This document shows positions 36,801 to 46,800 of a stretch of DNA of 64,000 nucleotides, in pieces. The stretch is taken from contig NZ_CP113066.1 of assembly GCF_026625845.1 (NCBI RefSeq), positions 62,001-126,000 on the forward strand, in the 5' to 3' direction. Every line of letters begins with the position of its first letter. Position 1 is the first letter of the stretch. The notes below the pieces were generated by a model that worked only from the letters and a program-made list of their open reading frames with translations, did not search any database and had not been told where the DNA came from. The DNA is from Agrococcus sp. SL85 (GTDB lineage: Bacteria; Actinomycetota; Actinomycetes; Actinomycetales; Microbacteriaceae). Position numbers and translations under genes: made by a program.

Positions 36801-39436
36801 TCAGGCCTGCAGGCGGTGCCAGCGGCTGCCGTCGAGCAGCCACGCCGGCTCGCCGCGCATGGGCGGCGGCAGCGGGGCGTGGCGCAGCACCTGCCGCAGC
36901 TGTCGCGCATCCGCCCCGAGCACGAGGACGGGCCGCTCCTGGCGCAGCCGCTCGAGCTCGCCCCACGCGCCCTCCCACGCCTGCGCGACGCCGGCGACCA
37001 CCGGGGCCTCGGCCGCCTCCGGGCTGCCGGGCGCCGCCGCCCGTGCGGCGAGCGCAGGCGGCAGCGCGGCACCGGGGCCTAGCACGACGGCGACGCGGGA
37101 GGCGTGCAGCCGCGCCGCGCGCGGCGCCCAGCGCGGGGCGGGCCGCGGCGGGATCGCGAGCCTGCACGCGCTCGTCGGCGATCCATCCCGCGCCGGGCGG
37201 CAGGGCGGCGTCGTGGGTCCCGCCCGCGCCGCCGGCGACCACGTGCTCCTGCCTGCTCGCGATCCGCAGGAGCACGCGCAGGCTCGGCGAGCGGCGCGAG
37301 CCTGCCCCATCGCCGACGACACCCGGCGCGCCGTGAGCGCGACGGCGCGGCCCGAGCGCATCGCGGTCGCGAGCCGCTGCTGCACGACGGCCTGGTGCTC
37401 CTCGCCGAGCCGCGCGAGCAGGAGGTCGACGTCGTCGACGACGAGCGGCCCGTCGTCGTCGAGCGCGTCCCACAGGGCGTCCTCGCGGTCGACGACCGCG
37501 GTGCCGAGCTGCCCGGCGACGAGCTCCGCGAGGCCCGTGCGACCGGAGGCCGAGGAGCCGATCGCGAGCAGCGGCCCGTCACTCGCCGGGCGCCACAGCA
37601 CCGGCTCGACCGCCTGCGCGGCCGGACGGTCGACGAGGCCGAGCCGCACGCCGCCACCCTCGCCCGGCACCGCCGAGAGCCTGCAGCCGCTCGGGCAGCG
37701 GCTCGCGCCATGGGCGCTCCGGCACCGGCAGGGCGCGGGATGCGGCGACGAGCCGCGCCAGCCTGCGCGGGCTCGGCGAGCGCCGCCTGCGCCAGCCGGG
37801 TGCGCCCGCCGCTCACGCGCACGACGCAGCGACCGCGCGCCTCGAGGCCGATCGACGCGGCCTCGGCCGAGCCCGTCACGGCGATCGCGTCCTGCTCGCC
37901 CGTGACGCGCAGCGAGACGCGGATGCCGCAGTTGGCGAGCAGCGCGTCGCGCACCGCCTCGGCGGGCCGCTGCGTGCAGAGCACCAGGTGCACGCCGAGC
38001 GAGCGGCCGCGCGCCGCGAGGTCGACGAAGAGGCGGTGGAGGTCGGGCAGCTCCTGCAGCATGGCCGCGAACTCGTCGACGACGATGACCAGCCGCGGCA
38101 GGCCCGTCGCCTCGGCCACGTCGCGCGCGCCCTGCTCGGCGAGCGCGAGCTCGCGCCGCCGGAGCTCCGCGCGGAGGCTCTCGATCGCGCGACGGGCGCC
38201 CGCCTCGTCGAGATCGGTCATCACCCCCACGCAGTGCGCGAGGCCCGCGAGCGCCGCGAACGACGCACCGCCCTTGAAGTCGACGAGCAGGAAGGTGACC
38301 TCCTCGGTCGACCGCCCCTCGGCCATCGCGGCGACCCAGGCGATGAGGAGCTCGCTCTTGCCGGAGCCCGTGGTGCCGCCGACGACCGCGTGCGGCCCGT
38401 CGCGCACGAGGTCGAGGTCGATGGGCTCGTCGGCGACGAGGAAGCGCGCCGCGAGCCCGCCGCGCGGCTGCTCGAGCGCGGCGAGGGCGACGTGCGGCGG
38501 CGGGCCGCCGCGCGCGCCGATGCCGGCGCGCTCCGCGGCCTCGGCGAGCGTCCGCGCCGCCGCCGCGGCCTCCCGGAGCGACAGGGCCTCCGGCGCCGCC
38601 TCCCGCGCCGCGGCGCGCACCGCGTCGAGCGCGGCGTGCACCACGACGCGGCACTCGCGCGGCAGCCCCTCGGCGCTCGTGGCCGCCGCGACGGTCGCCT
38701 CCGCGGCGTCGCCCACGATGCGCACGACGGCGCCGGGCTCGCGGTGCAGCTCGTGCGGGCACGCCTCGAGCCAGTCCCAGGCCGCGTCGTCGGGCGCGAC
38801 GACGACCGCCTCGCCCGGCGGCAGCGCCTCGAGCACCTGCAGGACGGCGGTGCGGGCGACGGCGATCGCGGCAGGCCCCACGACGCCGACGCCGTCACGC
38901 GCGTCGACGACGAGCGGGCCCTCGACCGTCGCCGCGCGCGCCCGCACGCGCTCGGCGTCGTCGACCGCGCCCGCGCGCACCGCCGAGGGATCCGACGCCC
39001 GCACGTCGCCGGGCACGCCGATCCCCGAGTCGACCGGGCCGCGCCCGAGCACCACCGCCAGCGGGTCGCCGGACTGGCGGCGCCACCGGCGCGGATCGTG
39101 GGCCGGCATCGCGGCGAGGGCCCGCGCGCCGGGATGCTCCTCGCGGAGCGCCTCGCGGCGCGCCTCGAGCGCCGCGTCGAGCCGCTCCTCGACCTCCGCG
39201 AGCTCGCGCCGCCAGCGCTCGGCCTCGGCGCGCCTGCGGCGCCTGCGCGAGCGCCGGCCGTCGCCGAGGCTCGCGAGCGCGATCACCGGGCCGAGGAGCG
39301 CGAAGACGAGCACGGTCGGGGTCTGCAGCAGCAGCCACAGCGCGACCGCGCCGAGCACGGGCGCGAGGCTCGCGAGCAGCGGGAACGTCCCGGGCTCCGG
39401 CTCGGCGGGCGGGCGGGGCAGCGCGATGGGCTCCAT
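36801..39436 (-). CDS. FtsK/SpoIIIE (EssC-like) membrane ATPase (five apparent frameshifts)
   Basis: After two N-terminal helices (about residues 24-60) and a charged coiled-coil-like stretch comes an FtsK/SpoIIIE domain with Walker A GTTGSGKSELL, Walker B LVIVVDEFAAML and LVLCTQRPAEAV. A second P-loop domain follows (GSSASGRT, GPLVVDDVDLLL) whose Walker A lysine is arginine. Five extra bases (37161-37162, 37281-37282, 37301-37302, 37680-37681, 37762-37763), all AGCCT/AGGCT for AGCT, split the raw frame. Removing them gives 876 residues ending SRWHRLQA. Such ATPases drive protein or DNA movement through membranes; EssC/EccC is the closest theme, but no WXG100 gene is in view. Last gene of the kinase/phosphatase operon. 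Confidence 0.85.
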
Positions 39437-39499
39437 GCGGGCGAGGATGCCCTGCGGGGCCCGCTCGCGCGCGCCTGCCGCCCTGGCCTGTGGAGGGAC

Positions 39500-41678
39500 T
39501 CAGCGCCGCGCGAGCGAGGCCGGGTTGAGGCGTGCCAGCACGCGCTGCGCGCCGCCGGCCTCGCGGTCGCGGCGCGCGAGCACCTCGTCGCTGAGCGCCC
39601 ACGCCTCGTCGATCTCGCCCTCGCTCGGCTCGACGGCGGCGAAGACGGCGCGATCCACGCGGCCGGCGAGCGCGCGCATGGTGCCGTCCTCCCCCGCCTG
39701 CTCGAGCCGCGTCGCACCCGGCGCGAGGCTCTCGCCGCGGTCGTGCAACGCGTCGACGAGCTCGGCCCACGCTCCCTCGGCGCGGTCGCGGGCGGCGTCC
39801 GCGCGGCGGCGACGACGCCGACGGATGACCTTCGACAGCACGAGCCCGACCGGCACCGCCGCGATCAGGGCCAGCAGGCCGAGCACGGCGGCCGCGGCAC
39901 CGAGCGTCGCGAGCAGCCGGGAGCCGTCGTCGATGGGCTCCTGGGGCGCCGATGGCGGCGCCGCGTCCGCCCCGTCCTCCTGACCGCCCGGCGCGGGCGC
40001 GGGCGCCTGCTGCGCAGGCGGCTCGAGCACGACGCTCGGCGCACCCTCCTCCTGCTCGGGGATGGGGCGCGGCTCCGGCGTCACGTCGACGCCCACCCAG
40101 CCCGCCTCGGTGCGCACCTCGATCCACGCGTCGGCGTCCGAGCCCACGACGCGCGTCGGGGTGCCCGCGACGACGCCGTCGGGCGTGAAGCCCACGACCA
40201 CGCGGGCGTCGAAGCCCAGCTGCCGCGCGAGGAGCATCGCCGCGGTCGCGTACTGCTCCGCGTCGCCCACCATCGGATCCTGGAACAGCGCCTCGAGCCG
40301 CTCGATCGAGTGGCCGGGGCGCGAGGGCGGCTCGTCGTCGAGCACCCCGTGGCTCACGTAGCCCTCGGCGCGCAGCCCCTCGAGCATCGCGGCGAGCCGC
40401 TCGCCCGGCACCTGCGCGTCGCCCGTCCACGCGGCGAGCGCCGTGAGCATGGCGTCCGGCAGCTCGATCGCCCCCTGGCGCGGGTCCGCCGGCTCGAGCG
40501 CCGCGACCTCCTCGGCCGCGACCACCTCGCCCCCGGGCTCGACGAGCAGCTGCACGCCGTCGCCGGGCCCGATGCCCGGCTCGACGACGAGCGCGTCGAG
40601 CTCGGCGTCGCGGTGCAGCCCCTCCGCGAGCTCGGCGCTGCGGTCGCCGACGAAGCGGATGGCCGAGGGCACGCCCACCGAGGGCAGCCACTGCGAGCGC
40701 AGCTCGTCCACCGTGATGCCCACGAGGCGGCCGGCGCCCTCCTCGACGGCCGCGACGCGCTCGAAGGATGCGCGGTCGACCGAGAGCACCGAGCCGTCGT
40801 AGCGGTCGAGCGCCGCGAGCCGGATGCGGTCGCCGGGCTCGAGGCCCGTCGCGGTGAGCTGCACGGCGTCGCGCGCCTCCGCGAGCCAGAACGAGCGGTA
40901 GGCGGACAGCGGCGAGGCCCCCACGAGGTCGACGCTCGAGGCCGGATCGCCGCGCAGGACGATGCGGTCCGGCAGCGGCACGAGCGCGCCGGCCGCGGCC
41001 GCAGCGCCCGCAGCGAGCACTGCGACGAGCGTGCCCGCGCCCACGCGCCGCGCGAGCGAGGAGAGCGCCCGCGGCGCCCGGCTGCGCCGGCGCGCCTGGC
41101 GGACGAGCGCGACGTAGGCCGTGATCGGCACGAGCGCCGCGAGCCCTGTGAGCCATGCCGCCGGCAGGCTCGTGCGGCCCCCACAGCACCGCCCAGACCC
41201 CGATCGCCGCGGGCACGACCGCCGCGGTCTCGGCACGCGGCGAGCGCAGCGCGACGGAGACGGCGACGACGGTGCCGACGAGCACGAGGACGACGGGGGC
41301 CACGAGCAGCGCGTCGCCCGTGCCGACCGGGAGCCCGATCGTCAGGAGCCGCCGCCACGACAGCACGAGCGCCGCGAGCGCGTCGACCGCGGCCGGCCCC
41401 CACTCGCCGCGGGGGATCCGCTGCGGCGACACGAGGGGCACCAGGAGGAGCGCGAAGGCCGCGAGCCCCGCGAGCAGCAGCGAGAGCGCCGACCAGCCGC
41501 GCACGGCACCGAGCACCGCGAGCCCCGCCCCCACGAGGAGCGCGACCGCCACCGCGACGAGCAGCTGCGGCGTGCCGAAGATCCACCACATCGGCGCGCA
41601 GGCCGCGGCGATCGCGATGAGGATGGCCGCGACGCCCGGTGCCCGCTGCACGAGGCGGCGACCCCGCACGGCGGTCAC
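39500..41678 (-). CDS. Transglutaminase-fold membrane protein without catalytic residues (apparent frameshift)
   Basis: A 725-residue protein after removing one extra base at 41167-41168 (AGGCT). The first 230 residues hold about seven membrane helices, then an outside domain with the transglutaminase core, and a last helix before a cytoplasmic tail (from about residue 625). In the core the usual catalytic cysteine is alanine (GDAEQYATAAMLLAR) and the HAWVEV histidine is aspartate (DADAWIEV), so it should not be an active cysteine enzyme. The GTG start overlaps DUF58 by four bases. DUF58, MoxR and this type of protein commonly occur together. Confidence 0.85.
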
Positions 41679-42853
41679 CGCCCGGCCTCCTGCCGGACCG
41701 AGCGCGCGAGGTCCTCGATCGCGCCCACCGTGACGACGTCGGCGTCACCGAGCCTCGACCGGGCGGGCACGGCGCCCACCGCGGCGCGCACGACGACGGC
41801 GACGACGCCCGCGGGCATGCCGTTCGACGCCGTGCGCAGGGCGCGAGGGCTCGCCTTCGACCCCGTCACGAGCCACGCGACGCTGCCCGGCGCGACCCCG
41901 CGGGCCGCGCGGGCCGCCGCGGCGACGCCGTGCTCGCTGCGCGGCTCGAGCACGGCGAGCGCGTCGAGCAGCCGGTCGCGCGTCGCCGCGTCGACGGGCT
42001 CGGCCCGCGAGCGCTCGGCGCGCGGGCTCTCGACGACGCGCAGCGTGCGCCGGTCCGCGAGCGCCGCCGTGCCGAGCGTGCCCACGAGCGAGAGCGCGAG
42101 CTCGAAGTCGTCGCCGTCGTACTCGCGCGGATCGGTCGACACGACGATGAGCGCGTCGGCGCGCCGCGAGGGCTCGAACTGCCGCACGAGCAGCTCGCCC
42201 AGCCGCGCGCTCGAGCGCCAGTGCACGAGCCGCCGGTCGTCGCCCGGCACGTACTCGCGGAGGCTGTGGAACGAGATGTCGTCGGCCGTGCGCTCCGCGG
42301 CCGCCTCGCCGTCGAGGTCGCGCACGATGCCCGCGGCGCCGCCGGGCAGCCGCACGATCCGCGGGTGCACGACGAGCGTGCGCGTCTCGGTGAGTCGGTG
42401 CCGGCGCTCGAGCACGCCGAAGGGGTCGGTGCGCAGCAGCGTCGCCGGCCCGATCGTGCGGAGCCCGCGCCGCGAGGTGTCGAGGGGGACGGACCGCAGC
42501 ACGCTCCCGCCCACCTCGAGCGGCGGGATGTCGAGCACGGCCTCCTCGTCGCCGACGTCGAGATCGACCTGGCGCGGCGGCAGGGCGCGCGTCGGGCGAG
42601 CGATCTCGACGAGCGCGAGCGCGGGCGAGCCCACGGGCACCCGCTCCGCGCTCAGGCCGATGCGGGCGCGCGCCCACCGCTCGCCGACGATCCACGGCAC
42701 GGCCCCCAGCAGCAGCGCCCCGGCCGCGACCGCCGCCACGAGCGCCTCCGTCCACCCGAGCGCGCGGGCCACGACCACGCCCACCACGAGGGTCGCGACG
42801 AGCGCCCACCCCCACGGGGTGACCGTGCGCCAGACGGGCTCGAGCCAGCGCAC
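41675..42853 (-). CDS. DUF58 domain-containing membrane protein
   Basis: A 392-residue DUF58 protein with two N-terminal helices (about 14-30 and 36-54), an immunoglobulin-like middle part and the family core FHSLREYVPGDDRRLVHWRSSARLGELLVRQFE near residues 195-230. A VWA-like end follows (ALIVVSTDPREYDGDDFE). It starts at a GTG 1 base after the MoxR stop. Partner of the adjacent MoxR ATPase. Confidence 0.9.
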   Translation of the reverse strand: MRWLEPVWRTVTPWGWALVATLVVGVVVARALGWTEALVAAVAAGALLLGAVPWIVGERWARARIGLSAERVPVGSPALALVEIARPTRALPPRQVDLDVGDEEAVLDIPPLEVGGSVLRSVPLDTSRRGLRTIGPATLLRTDPFGVLERRHRLTETRTLVVHPRIVRLPGGAAGIVRDLDGEAAAERTADDISFHSLREYVPGDDRRLVHWRSSARLGELLVRQFEPSRRADALIVVSTDPREYDGDDFELALSLVGTLGTAALADRRTLRVVESPRAERSRAEPVDAATRDRLLDALAVLEPRSEHGVAAAARAARGVAPGSVAWLVTGSKASPRALRTASNGMPAGVVAVVVRAAVGAVPARSRLGDADVVTVGAIEDLARSVRQEAGR

Positions 42854-42854
42854 G

Positions 42855-43820
42855 TCAGCGCCTGGGCGGTGCCACGGTCAGCATGAGCTGCTGCACGACG
42901 CTCTCGGGCCGCACGTCGTCGAACTCGGCCTCGGGCTGCAGCACGAGGCGGTGGGCGAGCGCCGGGACGGCGAGCGCCTTGACGTCGTCGGGGGTCACGT
43001 AGTCGCGCCCGTGCACGGCCGCCCAGGCGCGCGCCGTCCGCACGAGCGCGAGCGCGCCGCGCACCGAGACGCCCAGCCGCACCTCGTCTGCCTCGCGCGT
43101 CGCCTCGACGAGGCGCGCCACGTAGTCGACGATCGAGGGCTCCACGTGGACGCCGCGGACGGCGACCGCCATGTCGCGGATCGTCTCGGCGTCGGCCGCG
43201 GGCCGCAGCTCCTCCGGGGCCACCTCCTCGCCGGAGTCGCCGAGGATGCGCAGGGTCGAGGCGTGGTCCGGGTAGCCGATCGAGGCCTTCAGCGCGAAGC
43301 GGTCGAGCTGCGCCTCCGGCAGGCGGTAGGTGCCGGCGTGCTCGATGGGGTTCTGCGTCGCGATGACCATGAACGGCTGCGGCACCGCGTGCGCGACCCC
43401 GTCGACCGTCACGTGCCCCTCCTGCATGACCTCGAGCAGCGCCGACTGGGTCTTCGGGCTCGCGCGGTTGATCTCGTCGGCGAGCACGACGTTCGCGAAC
43501 ACGGGCCCGGGCCGGTACTCGAACTCGCGCGTCGCCTGGCTCCACACCGACACGCCCGTGATGTCGCCGGGCAGCAGGTCGGGGGTGAACTGGATGCGGC
43601 TCGCCGTGCCGGAGACGCTCGCGGCGAGGGCGCGGGCGAGCGAGGTCTTGCCCGTGCCGGGGTTGTCCTCGATGAGGAGGTGCCCTCGGCTCAGCATGGC
43701 CGTGAGCGAGAGCTGCACCACGTGGGGCTTGCCCACGAGCACGCGCTCGACGCGCTCCACGATCCGCTCCGCCAGCTCCTGGATGCCCGCGACATCGATC
43801 CCCACGCCTGCTCCTGCCAT
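42855..43820 (-). CDS. MoxR family AAA+ ATPase (second copy)
   Basis: A 321-residue AAA+ ATPase with EDNPGTGKTSLARALA (Walker A), VVLADEINRASPKTQ (Walker B), MVIATQNPIEHAGTYRLPEAQLDRFALK and GVSVRGALAL. It is clearly distinct from the copy at 26.8-27.8 kb. The start is uncertain: I use the ATG at 43820, but an in-frame GTG at 43850 overlaps the giant gene's stop (GTGA) and is just as likely. Expected to act as a chaperone on the DUF58 and envelope partners of the same operon. Confidence 0.9.
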   Translation of the reverse strand: MAGAGVGIDVAGIQELAERIVERVERVLVGKPHVVQLSLTAMLSRGHLLIEDNPGTGKTSLARALAASVSGTASRIQFTPDLLPGDITGVSVWSQATREFEYRPGPVFANVVLADEINRASPKTQSALLEVMQEGHVTVDGVAHAVPQPFMVIATQNPIEHAGTYRLPEAQLDRFALKASIGYPDHASTLRILGDSGEEVAPEELRPAADAETIRDMAVAVRGVHVEPSIVDYVARLVEATREADEVRLGVSVRGALALVRTARAWAAVHGRDYVTPDDVKALAVPALAHRLVLQPEAEFDDVRPESVVQQLMLTVAPPRR

Positions 43821-43846
43821 GCTCGTCGCTCGCTCGTCCCGCCGGG

Positions 43847-46800
43847 TCACAGGCCGCACCCCGCGACGGTCGGCTGCGGATCCTTGTACGGCTCGGGGTC
43901 CTGATAGGTTACGACGCCCCTCGCCTCGACCCTGGTCGCCTGCGCGGGCACGGCCTGCGAGGCGGGCCGCCAGCTCGTCCACGAGCCGCCGACGAGGTAC
44001 CGCGCCTCGACGTCGCCGCGCGCCTGCAGCGACGCGTTCGCGGGCGCCGTCGCCTCGAGCGGCGCGAGCGGCCGGCACGTCTCGACGGTCGCGCGGAGGC
44101 TCAGCGGCGTGAAGGGGCCGACCGTCGTCGGCTCCGAGCAGAGGCGGCCGTCGCCGGCGCCCGAGGGCGCGCACGCGCGCAGGTCGACGCGCGTGTCGCC
44201 GCGGCCGTAGGCGAACGAGCCGCCCGGCGGCGTGATCCAGGAGCCCTCGCTCACCCGCCGCCACTCGCTCGTGGACGTCTGCCGCGTCCGCACCTCGATC
44301 CAGGTGCCCGAGGCCAGCGCGGGTGCGCCCGCGAGGCGCAGGTCGCGCGCGTCGTCGCGGACCTCCGCGACGACGTCGACGTCGGCGGGGTCGATCGGAT
44401 CGGGCCTGCCGAAGACGGGGCCGGACGTCGAGACCGAGCAGAACCAGCCGTTGTCGGCGATCACCGCGACCACGGCGCGCGCGCCGTCGGCCACCTCGAG
44501 CGAGGTGCTCGTCTCCGACGAGCCGGAGGGCGTGCCCGTGCCGGAGCTCGTGCACGTGAGCCCCGCGACGTCCGCCTCCGCGACGATCCGGGCCTGGTAC
44601 CGCACCTGGCGCGCGCCGCCTGGCTCCACCGTCGCCCAGCGAGCCGCGACCGTGCCCGAGGCCTGGTCGCGCCCCGTGATCACGATGCTCGTCGTGCCGG
44701 GCTGCCCCACCGCGGTGAACGGCACGGTCGCCGCGGGCCAGCGCCAGCTCGCGTCGGGGACGCCCGCGGCATTCGCAGCGGCGACCTCCACCTGGTACGC
44801 GCGGCCCGCCGTGAGGCCGGCGACGACGGCGCTGCGCTCCCCCGCGCCGACGCGGACGATGCGGTCGGTGCCCGATCCCACGACGTGCACGAGGTACGCC
44901 TCGACGGGCGTGCCGCCCGCCGGCTGCGCGACGCCGCGCCACGTGACCCGCGCCGAGCCTGCCTCGGTGCCGGGCGCCACGGCGATGCCCTGGACCGCGG
45001 CGGGCAGGCGGTCGGCGTGGACGGGCTCCGAGGGCGCGGAGCGCTCGCTGTCGCCGAGCGCGTTCGTGGCGATCGCGTGCAGCCGGACGTCGACGCCCGC
45101 CTGCAGCCCCTCGATGCGGCAGCGGGGCTGCGCGCCGCAGTCGACGTCGACGCCGGGCCCGACGATCCGGTAGCCGGTGATGGGGCTGCCGTTCGAGGCG
45201 GGCGGCTCGATCGACATCGTCACGACGCCGTCGACGTGGTCGTCGAACGCCTGCACGGGAGGGACGGGCGCGTCGGGCACGTCCTGGACGGTGACCGTCA
45301 CGGGGCTCCAGACCCCGCGGCGCACGTCGCCCGTCGCGTCGAGCACGAGCACGTTCAGGATGGTCGCGCCGATCTGCGCGTCGCCGGCGACGTCGATGCG
45401 GAGCCGATCGCCCTCGAGGCGCGCCTCGACCCCGCGCGCCGCGGCGCCCGCGTCGCGGAGCCCGCCGAGCCGCAGCGGCGAGTCGGGGAAGGGGTTCGAT
45501 GCCTCGTCGTTCGCGAGCGGCCGCACCTCGGCGCTCGCCCCGCGCCGCACCGTCACCTCGTCGGCCTCCGGCGCGACGAGGGGCTGGGTCGACGAGACGA
45601 CGGAGAGCACGATGTCGCCCGCGACCCCCTCGCCCGCGCCGTCGCGCACGCCGACGGAGAGCGCGGCCATGGTGCCCGGCACCGTGCGCTCGAGCGCGCG
45701 GACGGTGAGCGTGGAGCCGACGACCGCCGCTTGGAAGCCGGCCGGCACGGCGTCGGCGAGCGACCATGAGGCCGCCTCGAGCCGCGCGGCGTCGGGCGTG
45801 CGGGTGATGCGCGCGAGATCGATCTCGCGCTCCTGGCCCGGCTGCAGCTGCGCCTGGAAGCCCTGCACGGTGAGGGGCACGTCGTCGCCGGGCAGCACCT
45901 CGATCGGCAGCACGATCATGCCCCGCCGCCCCTCCGGATCGGAGGGGCTGTCGCCGTCCGTGACCTCGAAGGTGATGCTCGCGGGGCCGTAGTAGCCGCG
46001 CTCGGGCACGAAGCGGAGCGTGCGCTCGTCGATCACGGGGTTCGTGCCGTCGGTCGGGGTCGCGTCGACGTCGCTCGCGTCGGTGAGGATCGGGCCGTCG
46101 CCGTCGACGGTGTCGATGACGTCGGCGAGCGCGATCTCGAGCGTGCCGCCCGAGGGCACGGTGAGCGGGGCGACGCCGGGTCGCAGCTGCGGCAGGGCGT
46201 CGTCGCGGCCCGGCACCGCGACGACCGCGGTGCCGGTCGCACCGACGTCGTCGCTGCGGACGACGGCGAAGGGCACGTAGCGCGTGCGGTCGCCGACCGC
46301 GATCTCGATCGAGCCGTCCTCGCGCAGCACGACGCCCTCGGCCGGCATGGGCAGGCTCGCCTCCAGCACGTCGGCGCGGCCGTCGCGGACGCTCGCGTGC
46401 GCGAGCGGGTCGATCCGCACCGCGTCGGCCTCGGCGATCGACTGGATGCCCACCTGCACGTCCTGCACGTCGGGCGCGGGCGGCGCCGCATCCGGGTCGA
46501 CGTCGACCCGCAGCCAGCTCGCTGCGGACGAGCCCGCCGAGTTCTCGACCGTGACGAGCACGCCGATGCGCGCGGTGCCCGGGCCCGCCGTGACCTCCAC
46601 CGCGCCGTCGCGCTCCACGGCGGACGCGCCCGCGGAGTCGGTGCGCACGTCGACGATCCGCAGCGGCAGGCCCGCGGGGTCCTCGTCGTTGTCGAGCACC
46701 GGCACGACGAGCGTCGAGTCGGGCCGCATCGCCGCGACGTCCGCCCCGAGGACCGGCGGGAGGGCGGCGGAGGGCTCGACGACCGCGATGCGCACCGTGC

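Noticed and set aside
36801..41678. Programmed ribosomal frameshifting in the FtsK-like and transglutaminase-fold genes
   Set aside because: The sites are not slippery heptamers, occur up to five times in one gene, and are shared with housekeeping genes. Sequence error fits better.
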